From contig JAGMUV010000009.1 of NCBI GenBank assembly GCA_020744425.1, positions 992,001 through 1,056,000 of the forward strand: a DNA stretch of 64,000 bases. Direction: 5' to 3'. The DNA comes from Dactylonectria macrodidyma (taxonomy: Eukaryota > Ascomycota > Sordariomycetes > Hypocreales > Nectriaceae). The notes beneath the pieces are model-generated. The model was not told the origin of the DNA and did not search any database. It worked only from the letters and a program-made list of their open reading frames with translations. How positions within the stretch are numbered: the stretch's first letter is position 1; each line of letters starts with the position of its first letter. A program made the position numbers and the translations under genes. This document shows, one piece after another, positions 22,508 to 33,288 of this stretch.

Positions 22508-23947
22508 ATGGATCCAAGCATTGTGCACACGACTCTCAATCCGTTGGACCACCTACCGCCTCGCCAATACACTGGATTCGTCTTCTACCTACCCCTAAAG
22601 CCAGGAGTCGAAGCCCCTGTCGCCTTTTCTGCCCTGCAGCATGGCCTGCACAAGACCTTTCAACAACTGCCGTGGCTGAGTGGCAAGGTGGCATGGCAGG
22701 CTAAGGATACTCCGGGTTGGCGACCTGGCCAGCTGGAGATACAACACAGTCCAGCCACTGCCAATGAGTCAAGACCTCACCAGCTTACTTACAACGAGCT
22801 TGACTCGAGTCTGGACTACTCAGATCTCAAGGCTTCCGGCTTCCCAGCCAATGCGGTTGATGATAACATCTTACTCCCTTTTCCCTTCTTCCCCGACATC
22901 AGCGTCAGTGCAGATGTCTTCGTTGCCCAAGCGAACTTCATCCCAGGCGCCTGTCTCCTAGCTTGTGCAACGGTGCATTCGGCCTGCGACGGCACCGCAG
23001 TTCTTACCATCTTCAACTTATGGGCTGACCACTGCCGCAAAGTCGCCACTTCATTCCTGCTTACGCTGCCACCGGAGAGCTCTGATCGATAGATCCTAGA
23101 TAGGATATGGGCTAAAGACGCAGTTCATAAGTCGCCGTCTGAGGTAGATCCAGCTACATGGCAGTTACTTAGTCTCCCACCGCCGGGAACTAACATGAAA
23201 CCGCCTCTGGAACACAATCTCAAGCCAGAAAGCAACGTGAGTGGAAAGAAGACTTTGAAAACGAGCATCTTCTATATCCCTTCTTCACACTTCACAGCTC
23301 TCAAGAAAGAGTATGTGCATCAGCCAGGGACCGATCGAGTATCGGGAAATGATATGGCATTAGGCTTCATCTGGCGTAGCCTCACGAAAGCACAAGCAGC
23401 TGTTCAAGAATTTCCTGAAAACACCACGGCGATTTTGGACGTTCCCATCGACGGCCGGCCGGACTACTCTTTACCGTCCACATACCTAGGTAGCATTGTA
23501 TTGGTCAACAGGGTGACTCTTCCTCTATCAACTCTGACCTCGACGGGCACTAGCTTCGCCGAGGTAGGCCAAGCCATTCGTGGTACATTCAGTACCATCA
23601 GTCCAGCAGTCATGCTGGATGCATATACTCTCATCAAGACTATGCCAGACTACACCGTTTTTGATCTGCGAACCCATCCAATAGACGGCGCGAACTTGAT
23701 GGTTTCGTCGCTCCTTACGTTGCCAGCTCATGTAGTGAGCTTTGGCGACGAAGTGTTTGCCAATGGCGGGAAACCGGAGACTGCACGGCCCCTGATGTCT
23801 GGCTTCAACAAGCAAGAACGCATTTGTTTTGTGTTACCCCCGAAGAGCCATGGTGGAATCGAGATTGTTGTCAGTTTATTTGAGGACGAGATGGGCAAGC
23901 TGTTGGAGGACGAAGACTTTGGCAAATACGCCATGTTTCTTTCGTGA
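22508..23947 (+). CDS. BAHD-type acyltransferase (trichothecene 3-O-acetyltransferase-like fold), interrupted by in-frame TAG
   Basis: The frame runs from ATG 22508 to TGA 23945-23947 (480 codons), with a TAG at 23090-23092 (codon 195). Before it, FVFYLPLKPG, LPWLSGKVAW and HSACDG (the HxxxDG catalytic motif) identify a BAHD/transferase-family enzyme. After it, ILDRIWAKD, then DRVSGNDMALGFIWRS, VPIDGRPDYSLPSTYLGS and VSFGDEVFANGG (the DFGWG-like structural motif) continue in the same frame, so both halves belong to one gene of about 478 residues. These enzymes move acyl groups from CoA, or from a carrier-bound polyketide, onto alcohols or amines. Next to a PKS without a release domain it is the natural offloading or esterifying partner. 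The TAG is either a nonsense mutation or lies inside a 51-nt in-frame segment (23042-23092, GTCGCC...GATAG) that could be spliced with a weak donor. The upstream ATG at 22340 is less likely. Confidence 0.78.
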
Positions 23948-24069
23948 GCAAATAAAGACTTCATCGATTCTGAGAAAATAGTAGACTGAACATGAAAATT
24001 AAGTCAATTGGACATTCAATATTGCAGTAAGTCTTGTTTCAGTGATGAAGACACAACGAAATATACAGA

Positions 24070-25999
24070 TCAGACATCTCTTGGCTCGAGATATCTCGTG
24101 GAACCGTAAAAGAACCATCCAAGACTAGAGAATATTATAACGGAACCAATGATTAGCGGCGAATAGTTCCTATTCATAATTAGCAAGCGCCATCCGGAAG
24201 ACATTGAAACTTACATATTTGCAGCTGTAACGGGGTAGTACACCGGGAAGGACATGAAAATAATCATGTAGCATGCGAATAGAAATGACGCCGTATTAAT
24301 AGTTCGACCCCAGCGGCCCATATTAAAGGCACCCCTCACGAGTCCAAGATGTTGTCTCGCGTAGAACAAGTCTAGGCCAACGGGAATGAGATAGGAAAGC
24401 TGGAATGCCACAAGCACACCAGCCATGATGCCATAAAACGCAGTGGTGTTCCAGATGTATATCATGTAAATGATGAGCGAAGGAGGAACAAGCACCAAGT
24501 TCGCATTGATGGGGACATTCCATCTAGGGTGCAGACGACCAAGAAATTCTGGCAAAGCACCATCGCGTGCCAAAGACCATAGCGAGCGCGCAGCCGCACC
24601 CCACAAGTCAAATCCTGCTACAAAGCCTGTGCAGGTAACCAGGGCACTGAGAAAGACTGAGACGCCAATATTTCCGGTGCTGTTGATAGTGATCTGGGTC
24701 AAGGGACTCATAATTCCAATGCGAGACGCCAGAACAGAGGCAGCATCCCCAATGCAGAACAAAACGGCGATTATAAGGGGGAATGTAGTGACAGCACTAC
24801 ATAGAGCTTGCAGTATCACTGTTAAATTATTAGAAATTTAAAGGGGCCAATGGTTGAGAATAGATCTAACTCACTCGCTCTAGGAACGACAACGGAGGCG
24901 TTTTCTAGCTCTTCGGCGTAGTGGCAAGCGGTATCAAGTGAAAAGAAGGCGTAAAGTGATGAAAGAAGACTGACGGACCAGGACACAAAATCACTATCCC
25001 AGCCGGTGAGATTCTGGAAATTAGTGAAGACATATTCAGCATCATGCTTGTTCTTCGTAGTGCCAGTTAGTATTCCAATGACTAGCACGTATCCGACAAA
25101 ATGGATTCCCAAAACTAGACGAACATTAGTAACAAGACTAAACGCCATCTTGTTTCCATGTCCGAAGAAATGGGATTCAATTGTAATTTGAAGAGAAAGA
25201 ACATACTTATCTGATTCATCCAATGTAACAGGCGGTCAGAGTAGACATACATGACGAGCCAGGAGGCTAAAACGCCCAGATTGATCTGCAATCTAGTTAG
25301 TAGCTCTGGGGTTTTTAAATTCAGTGTGAGGTTTACCAAAAAGTTGTGCCATGTCACAGGTGTATAGTCTGATGCGACAGCTGCATATGCTTGTGCTTGG
25401 ACTGCCACAGACATGCCCGCCGACAGCGATCCCAACCACAGACCAACGATGCTGAACCAGGCCGTGTACCAACTCTGAGATAATCAGCGTTGGTAAGTGA
25501 TAGTAAAGCAATGGATGAGGGAGGTGGAATGGGTTAGACCGAAGCAGGAGTGCCATTAATCACATGAACTTACGGTAATTCTGGCGTACTTTTTTGGGCT
25601 AAGATTTCCCGCCCACACATACTGGCCGCCGGAGGAAGGCCACATACTTACAGTAGATTTTTAGAAAGCATAGCTTGAAAGTGGGCGAAACATATAATTA
25701 CCTGGCATACTCTGCAAGGGAAGCTGCAAGCATCAGAATACCTGCAGACACGAAAATCCAGCCCCAGAGCAAACCGACGGAACCACCACCAGTCATGCCC
25801 TGGGCGAGAGATGTCACCCATCCTTCCCACTATCCAAACAACAGGTCAGCAGGGCTTAGCTGCATGGCGTGAGATAGAGTTGGATGCGACGTACAGATCC
25901 AGATGAGCATATTGCAATTCCAAGAGCGGTCCAGAAGTTGAACTTCTTCCGAAACTTAGGCGCGGAGAGGCGGTCAGGACTCGATGATCTCGAAGTCAT
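24070..25999 (-). CDS. APC-family amino-acid/GABA permease
   Basis: Eight exons on the minus strand: 25999-25895, 25829-25702, 25646-25574, 25474-25337, 25285-25207, 25114-24875, 24818-24215 and 24169-24070, giving 488 aa. The intron 25206-25115 was placed by its TTACTAATG branch point and phase; other acceptors break the frame. The N-terminus KFNFWTALGIAICSSGSWEGW, GMTGGGSVGLLWGW, ASLAEYASMWPSSGGQYVWAG and CHYAEELENASVVVPRA are hallmarks of fungal GABA/choline permeases, with about 12 membrane helices. The C-terminus carries PEFLGRLHPRWNVPINA. Transport of an amino acid or similar amine across the plasma membrane is expected. It follows the acyltransferase tail-to-tail (123 bp) and is divergent from the glycosyltransferase. 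A role in supplying or moving a cluster building block is possible, but many such permeases are unrelated to clusters. Confidence 0.88.
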
Positions 26000-26665
26000 T
26001 TTGAAAGTATGTCGAATTAGAAACCGTTGCAATTGTTTCTCTCTTGATTCAAATTGGTTTTATCATAGTCACTTCAGTCAATTCCGAGAGAACGGAAAGG
26101 TTTGATGGTTCCCCACAGAGTGGCATTTATAGAACTAAAATTCGCTGTTGAGGCCCTACGGGGAAATCCACGGAGGGTCATCACCAGGGTATTCCATTTT
26201 GAAATGGAAATCATTCGAGAGTCAAAGTGGACTCCTGGTAAGCAGGCCCTCAATTTCTTCAAGTAACATACGAACATGGGCTTGGCTCCCACAACCCATC
26301 CCAATTCGTGCTCATCGCTACGGAGTACACTTCGAGACAATGACCCATAACAGTTCCGATGGGCCGTTCCGGCTTCATGGTCGTTGCGGAACCCGCCTTG
26401 GTGTCAAACTGTGGGTGTATTTTAATCCCAACAAGAAATCCTTCCAGGCCAAGCAGAGGTGGATACAGCCCTTGTGACACGTAATTATTCGTCTATTGCG
26501 CGTTCTACGACCCCCATGCGCCTCATGATCAGATCGTGATCCCTCGTATGACCTCAGCTCCGCAGCCGGGAAGACCCGATGGACGCTCCTACATAGTGCA
26601 GCGCATATACCTATATGCAATCTATTGACATACCAAGTTGGAACACATCCCTATCCCATCCCATA
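26000..26665. promoter_or_regulatory. Divergent permease/glycosyltransferase promoter
   Basis: These 666 bp have no gene. They include ATTCCGAG near 26077 and a GTTCCGAT...GTTCCGG pair near 26354-26368, distant relatives of the TTCCGAA elements in the PKS promoter. This is weak support for shared control. Confidence 0.35.
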
Positions 26666-28380
26666 ATGAGTTCCGAAACCCCAAAGAGGACGATCTTGGC
26701 GCTGGTGACGTCTGGTGGCTTCACGCACGCTGGTATGTATTGTAATCAAGTAAAGAAGCCAATGACTCTAAATCCTTATTAGCACCCGTCTTGGACATCT
26801 GCCGAGTTCTGGCTGATCGGGGGCACACTATCCAGTTCGCCACCCACGACGGACAAGAGATCTGGACCAAGAACTATGGCTTCATCAAGGCCGTGTACAA
26901 CCTTGGGCCCGGTCCTACGGAGGAGCAGTTCCGCGACCACTGGGAGCGCATGGTAGACCTCAAGGTCGAAGAAGCGCTTGGAAGTTCCCGCATGTGGAAG
27001 TCCAAGTATCTCTGGGACTCCTTCTGGCCCGCGACATATAAGCTGATGAAGGGCACTTGCCTTGACCCCAAAACACGGCCTGACTTTATCATCGCCGACT
27101 TCTTCGCCGAGGCCTTGACCAGGGATATGATGCTTGAGCTCGGCGTTCCCATTGCCATCGTCTGGCCACAGATGCCGTATCTCCTTGCACCAGCGTCGTA
27201 CATCCCCGGGCAGCCTGGCTTTCAGGTAGATGTCACTCTGACGTCTGAGCATGCGTCGCTCTGGTCACGATTGCGCAACGAACTAGCGGTCGTATGGGCA
27301 GTGCCTCAGTTCGTTACTTGGATGGGCTGGTTTACAAAGCTTCGTCAGAAAAATGGTGCCAAATATCCCATGCTTCCTGGCGGATCTCGGCCACATCATC
27401 TAGTGCTTGTCAATTCATTCTTCGGTCTCGAGGCTCCTAAGGACCTGCCGCCTCTAGTGGCCGCCGTGGGACCGATCCTATCGGATGAGTACCCGGGTCT
27501 CGATGAGAAACATGCCAGCTTTCTTGAAGCTCACAGCCGGACTGTTTACGTTGCTCTTGGCACCAACATTGTGCTGCCCAAGCCTGCGTTTCAGAAGTTA
27601 CTGGCAGGCTTAGTCAAAGCACTTGATGCAGGGACTGTAAACGGTGTGATCTGGGCTTTGAACAAAGCTAATGTAGTCAAACTGGAGCGCGGGCAGAGAG
27701 TAACCCGAGCCAATGGAAGATCTTTCACCATTGGCGAATTGGTCGACGGAGCCGTGCCAGAGTTCTTAGTCCCTAGGTTCGCACCGCAACGCGCCATACT
27801 GGACCACCCTAACTCCCGGGTCTTCATTACCCACGCCGGAGGCTCATCTGCGAACGAAGCTGTGTATCACGGTATACCCGTGATAGTACTGGGTTTCGTT
27901 TTCGACCAGCTGGCCAACGGGGTACGCATGGAAGAGGCAGGCGTTGGCCTACAGCTCGAGAAGAACACGTTTACAGCTGAAAAAGTTGCCTCTCACTTGT
28001 CCACTTTGTTGGATGAAGAGGCAAACGAATCATACATGCGCAACGTTGAGCGCATGAAAAACATTGCTCGCACGGCTTCTCGAAGGAAGCACCACGCCGC
28101 GGGTCTGATCGAAGAGGTCATGTATGACTGGGAGCTGCGAGTCGCACGGCCGATGCACCTACAGACAGCTGATATGCGCATGCCATGGTGGAAAGTCCAG
28201 AACCTGGATCTGGCGGTGTTTGCGCTTGCGAACTTCGTGGGACTGCCAGCTGCTGTTGTGTTTGGCATTCGATCGTTGATGCGCGGCCAGCCACTCTCGT
28301 CGTTCAGGGACACACTGCCCCAGCTATTCCGCTCTACTACAAGTCTCGTGGGTCAAGTATTGAGTAATCGTTTCCGCTAA
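26666..28380 (+). CDS. UDP-glycosyltransferase (GT1 family) with C-terminal membrane anchor
   Basis: Exons 26666-26732 and 26783-28380, with a 50-nt intron GTATGT...TATTAG, giving 554 aa. The N-terminal acceptor domain starts ILALVTSGGFTHAAPVLDICRVLADRGH. The C-terminal sugar-nucleotide domain has VYVALGTNIVLP, then FAPQRAILDHPNSRVFITHAGGSSANEAVYHGIP and the conserved DQ (FDQLANG) expected in GT1 enzymes. A hydrophobic stretch near the C-terminus (LDLAVFALANFVGLPAAVVFG) suggests an ER-type anchor. It would transfer a hexose from UDP-sugar to a lipophilic acceptor, and the obvious local candidate is the hydroxylated polyketide. It is divergent from the permease. No sterol-glucosyltransferase PH/GRAM domains are present, so it is not an Atg26-type enzyme. 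Confidence 0.9.
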
Positions 28381-28638
28381 TATTAGTGTAAATGAAACTC
28401 CGCCATTAGTTGCATAGAATTGAGATCTAGGTAGGTTGTTTTGGCACAGTGTATGCTCTAGGGTGGCACCAATATTTTCCCAGAACGTCATTATTAGACA
28501 ATTTTAAACAAAATGACTCTTAATTACTTATCGTTTAACGGCCTAAGGTTGTCATGGTCAGTATGATAGCGACATAAATAATAACGATGAAATATGTTCG
28601 TAGCCTAGGGAATGATTGGCGCCGGTCAGCAACAGCTA
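28381..28638. other. 3' flank of glycosyltransferase
   Basis: AT-rich non-coding sequence between the stop codon and the inverted-repeat element; nothing else is seen. Confidence 0.4.
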
Positions 28639-28891
28639 TAGTTTCGGGCCAAAAGTCTCCGTACACTCTCATTTTTACTCAGACTCAGCACCTTTATATC
28701 AATCTCTAATAAGTACCTACTTTATATGTAAAATGGTATTCAAATGAGCATAATGTAGTACCTAAACAAAAGAATACATATACCTAATTTACTGCATTTA
28801 GATGTGCCTAAATACAGTTTATTAAAAATGCATAACGAACTGCATTATCGCATTAACGTGGGAGTGTACGGAGACTTTTGGCCCATCACTG
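28639..28891. mobile_element. MITE-like non-autonomous DNA transposon
   Basis: Perfect 23-bp terminal inverted repeats lie at 28646-28668 and 28862-28884 (outer part GGGCCAAAAGTCTCC). An imperfect extension on each side takes the right end to CAGTGATGGG, a start typical of Tc1/mariner-pogo elements, and the left end to TAGTTTCGGG. The element would be about 253 bp with an AT-rich, non-coding interior. TA (28637-28638) flanks the left end; the right flank reads TG, so the target-site duplication is degraded or the boundary is slightly off. There is no transposase frame. It sits between the last gene of the secondary-metabolism block and conserved housekeeping genes. Confidence 0.7.
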
Positions 28892-29556
28892 TGCTTCGTT
28901 CGACTGTGCTTTATAAATTCACCTGCAGTGTCACTTAAAGTCGTTGTATTTTGGCTTGATATATCATGATATTGCAATGCCTTCAATTTGTCCAAAGAAA
29001 GTTTTTTTCTAACGAAAAGTTTATTTTAGCCTTAGATATCTCGGTTCACATCATTTAGTCGTCTGGTAAGCTACTCAATCGTGTGAGGCTAGACACGGCT
29101 TCCAATGCGGGGAAGTCTCACAAGTGTGGCTGGTACGTTGCCAACGCCACAGTTTAACCGCCTCAGCCTTGTCGCAACGCAAGCTTGTCCGAACTTCCAC
29201 CAGAATTGACGAACCCAAGACACACAACAAGCCACGGGACTTGTGTGACAACAAGAGCTAACGAGACACGGCTATCCGGAGCTTTGTATCAGGTCCTGTA
29301 TTCTCGAGCGGAAACATCCCCGAACGACCGACTCGCCGACATTCGATCGCCACAGCCTTCCCCTCGTCTTCACGACCACGACTTGCCTCGACGGCCCTGC
29401 CTTGACCCGCTGAAAGAACAACATTGGGCTACCAGAACAGTCAAGACGCCATCGAAGGAACTTGCTTACGGCCGGAGAGACGGCCTACAGACCGAGCTGG
29501 CCAGCCGTCGGCCACCCGACCAGCTCAAAGCATCAAGGGAAAAAAAAATAGCGACG
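28892..29556. other. Promoter and leader of CTD-kinase cyclin gene
   Basis: AT-rich up to about 29060, then GC-richer leader sequence. An open frame upstream of 29557 has no ATG and reads low-complexity residues, so it is treated as 5' UTR. Confidence 0.45.
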
Positions 29557-30977
29557 ATGGCACCTTCAAATTCAAGTCAACCTTCGACCGCGACCAATGG
29601 AGGCGTCCCTTCCAGGGTTGGGCCTCGCCCGGGCATCATCTCCAGCTCAAACCAGTACACCACCGAGCTAAAGATCCGGCGCATGCTCAAAGATAACGAC
29701 TGCGACCCTGCGCACCAAGATAGCTATCGCATCCAGGGCGTGCAGCTGATCGAGAATGTGCGAGAGCACCTACAGCTGTGAGTCCCTGGCGGTCGGAGAG
29801 ATGCTCTCTTAAATCTTTCTCTTGCGACTGGCGCTGACAAAATACTAGGCCCGTTCGATCCTTCGATACCGCGTGCACGTATTTCCACAAGTTTCGCCTC
29901 AACTTTCGCGACGTCGAGTATAACTTCCAAGACGCCGCTCTGGCTTCGCTGTTTGTGGCGTGCAAGGTAGAAGACACGATCAAGAAGTCCAAAGAGATTC
30001 TTGTCGCTGCTGTCAATTTCAAGAACCCAGAAAAGCTGGCGACACCCGAGGATAAGGTATGGAACTTGCGACGGTTTTTGCCATCACTAGACGCTGACCA
30101 GCCACAGGCCTTCGACGCCCCTGGCAAAATAATAATCTGTCTGGAGCGACTCATCCTCGAGACGATCGGCTTCGATTTTAGGACCCGCTACCCCCAGAAG
30201 CTGCTCGTCAAAGTCCTCCGCAGCATCCTTGGAAAGGAAGACGGCAAGGCCTTTTTCGCGACGGCCTATGACATGTGCATCGACATGTATAAGACCTTTG
30301 TGCCGATTAAGCGGACGACGTTGTCTATGGTGATGGCCATCGTGGAGTTGACGGCCCTGATGCGAGAGGAGCACCTCGACAAGGTCCACGTGTTCGCGGC
30401 CCAGCGGCCCCAGTACCACCGCGGCGCCGTCATGGAGACGATGCTGGACATCCTGGACCTCTACGCGCAGCACCACAAGTCCACCAAGCTGGAGTCGCAG
30501 TTCGACCTCAACAAGATCATCGACATCAAGATCCGGCTTAACAACGATCTTGAGAAGGCGTTCGAGCCCCGGTACCTGTTCTACTGCCCACGGTGCGACA
30601 CCGAGGACCCCCAGCCCGGCACGCCTTCGGTCCCGGGGACCTCGCCGACCGGCGCGTCGAACGAGCCTGCAAACGCTTCGGGGCTGAGGACGGCGCGCGG
30701 TCAAGACGGCACTATGCGGTTCGTGTTCGACCCTGACATGGCGAAGATGGAGAAGGTCACTGTTCAAGAGTACTTCCAAGAGGAATATGAAGAGTACGAG
30801 ATCGAGGTCGACGAGCCGATCCCTCCACCTCAATATCATGAAGGCGGTCATCGAGGAGGGTATCAGGGACATGGACACGGACATGGACATCGAGACCGAG
30901 GGGATTATCGGCGCGGAGGACCGTATGGAGGGTACCGAGGAGAACGTCACTACCGGGGACGAGGAAGACATTATTAA
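29557..30977 (+). CDS. ctk2: CTD kinase cyclin subunit (Ctk2/cyclin K-like)
   Basis: Three exons: 29557-29777, 29849-30056 and 30108-30977, giving 432 aa. The cyclin box reads FDTACTYFHKFRLNF, YNFQDAALASLFVACKVEDTIKKSKEIL, then KIIICLERLILETIGFDFRTRYPQKLLVKVLR, as in the cyclin partner of the RNA polymerase II CTD kinase CTDK-I. The second intron (30057-30107) is 51 nt and also open in frame; its GTATGG donor, CTGACC branch and CACAG acceptor, and the family alignment (PEDK to AFDAP), favour splicing. The C-terminus is an unusual low-complexity tail rich in HG, RG and RGG (GHGHGHGHRDRGDYRRGG), suggestive of RNA binding or phase separation. It acts in the nucleus in transcription elongation and bounds the right side of the cluster. 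Confidence 0.88.
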
Positions 30978-31371
30978 TGCACAAATATGGTCTTGGCTAT
31001 GTGCCTGTTGGATCCTCCCTTTGTACCATCTAGATACCCACTGTAATTGTTCTCGAAGAATCCGAAATATTCATGTCTTCAGCAGCTCGATCACCCGCCA
31101 CCTAGCCATGCTAGACGTAATAAACAGTTTCTCGAGCCGCCTTATCCAGCGCAAGAACGACGCAGACGTTGGTGAGACGCAGACCCTCAACGTCAAGTTC
31201 CCAATGAGCCATGCTACAAGGCAAGGTAGACCAGAATCAGCTTGGGCCGTGAAAGACGTAAAAAATGCTGTGTTTCCTGTATTGGTATCACTAGAAGACT
31301 GTTTCTGTTATGCAATCCCAGCATTCGCACATCTCCACACGTCTAAAAGAGCTGTCTTTTCAATCGTAGGC
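30978..31371. other. Convergent 3' region
   Basis: 394 bp between the tail-to-tail cyclin and phosphatase genes; presumed terminators, with no gene seen. Confidence 0.4.
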
Positions 31372-33288
31372 TTACGACTTGTGCTGTGTTGCCAGCTGCT
31401 TCGCCTCTTCATTCGGGTCGGAAGCCTCTTTTGTTTCCCGCTCATCTTGCTCATTCTTGGTTGAAGTCTTCTTCGCTTCATCGTCTAGTTGGAGCTCGTC
31501 TCCCGTGGGTCCACTTGACTTGACGGCTTCGATTGAGCTTTCATCCCCATCATCGTTCTTCGTTGGTTCGTCTGGATCAGCGCTCTTGATGCTGCTAGCT
31601 TTGCTCACATCGACACTATCGCTGCTTTGCACTCGCAAGCCTAGATGCTTTTCCAAATCGTTCATGTTTGTCCCGTTCCAGTCTGCTGCCTTCGTCTGTG
31701 GTACGGGCTGGCCCTCGGGAGGCTCCACGACGATCTCGCCTTGCTCTTCTAGTCCACCCTCGGTGCCTGCAACTTTCCAGACCACCGCGATACGATCCAT
31801 GGCACGAGATCCCTTCCGGCTTGAACCTTTGATGCCGTCCATAGCTTCCCACTCGATGCCAAAGACGCCATTGTTCGACGGCTTACCGTCTTGCTCCGGG
31901 CCTTGTCCTTCGAAATAGATGTTGAACCAGACGTGCGCCACGGCTGTGACCATGGTTAGACCCATGGTCTTGGGCGTTTTACTGCGGCGCTCCACCGAGA
32001 TGTTGACGTCGCTATTGGAGAGGCGGATGGGCTTGGTAGGCTTCAAGATGACGGCCATGCCTCCCGGCTCTGGGTCCGATGCCTGAGTCACGTCTGTTCT
32101 GGAGGAAGTGCCTGAAGCAGCGTCAAGTTGGCTCCTAATCTTGCCCTTGTCGGCGGCTTCTCTTGGTTCAGGAGGAGTGACTTTCCGGATTAATGCCGTT
32201 CCTTTGCGCTTGATCGACTTGGCACGGGTGGCAGTCTTGGAGTGCGTCTTGCCCTCATCCGTCGACTTAGCCACATCTTTACTAGGGTTCGTCGAGTCGG
32301 CAAAGTCAGCACCCTCAGGCGCCGTCTCTTTTGCCTTGGTGGCAGTATAACCAGCCATCTCCCAAATGGCGTCACTCATACTGCCCTCATCTGGCTTTGT
32401 TGCGTCCACGATGACTCGCTCCTCCTTTTTGAATGTGTGAAGGACTTCTATCCGCTTGCCTTCATCCGCGAAGCCCTCCACGTCCACTTTGACGCCGCTG
32501 CGCAATCCCCAGACGTGAATCTCGACAATCTCGACTGGTCTCTCCACGTATTTCTTGCCACTCTGGGTCCATCGGTCAACATAGTTGATCCAGCGGAGTT
32601 GCGACGGGATGGAAACACCCGCACCAAACCGGGGCCGCATGCGTCGCTCGGTGAATCGTGCAAGGGCATCTTCGGGCTTCCATCCCTCTTCTGAGATGAG
32701 ATAGCTGCAACTCGCGGTTCCGCTTCTCCCCTTACCAGCCTTGCAGTGTACAACAACGACGCGCTTCTTCTTCTTATTATCGATTGGCACGCCACCTTCA
32801 ACGGCAACCGCACCATTTGGAGATGCCGCGGGATGCTCATTGTGTGTAACCCCACCATCATGTAGCTCGCCCCCGTGTAGCCAGTTGCGCATGCTCGCCA
32901 TGATCATCGGCACTAAACGGAACGGCGGCGGGTGATGGTCCGGCCATGGGTAGTGTCGGATACGATTGTAGACGGCATCATCAGGATAGCCGGTGCCCTC
33001 TGCTCGGAACTCCCATATTGCCCAGTTTTCGCCGTGTTTTGAGTCGAGAAACGTAACGAGTTGGTCGAGAGGATTTCGGTAGGCGAGCTGTGGGTATGTC
33101 TGCGAGGGACCTGAACTGTATCGATGTCAAATTAGCTCTTTGTTCAAGTATTGAGTTGAAAGAGGGCCGAAGCTTGAGGTAGAAACGCACGTAGCAATGA
33201 TGTGGTCCGTTACGTAGCACAGATCCAACCCAGCTTCTGGATGACGAGCTCTTGGGCCGGCGACAATCTGCCTCAGCAGGGATGCCAT
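31372..33288 (-). CDS. TEP1: PTEN/TEP1-like lipid phosphatase
   Basis: Two exons on the minus strand, 33288-33191 and 33115-31372, with a 75-nt intron, giving 613 aa. The N-terminus has LDLCYVTDHIIATSGPS, then YRNPLDQLVTFLDSKHGENWAIWEFRAEG and YPWPDHHPPPF. The CX5R loop VVHCKAGKGRSG with two lysines is the signature of PTEN, a phosphatidylinositol-3,4,5-trisphosphate 3-phosphatase. SYLISEEGWKPEDALARFTERRMR completes the catalytic domain. A C2-like region follows (VEIHVWGLRSGVKVDVEGF), interrupted by an acidic, Ser/Thr-rich insertion and tail of about 250 residues. An insertion between WPDHHPPPF and HCKAGKGRSG, about 50 residues rich in Gly/Asn and ending KKKKR, is longer than in animal PTEN. 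It acts at membranes in phosphoinositide signalling. Confidence 0.9.

Noticed and set aside
25115..25206. Coding continuation through the fifth permease intron
   Set aside because: Reading on gives a stop and breaks alignment with the family; the GTATGT donor, TTACTAATG branch and GTCTAG acceptor restore the transmembrane helix in phase.
29185..29556. N-terminal extension of the CTD-kinase cyclin
   Set aside because: The frame is open but has no ATG before 29557 and the residues are low-complexity; treated as 5' UTR.
30087..30971. 294-aa minus-strand ORF
   Set aside because: It lies antisense to the well-supported CTD-kinase cyclin; low-complexity Ser/Val/Leu/Arg composition indicates a shadow.
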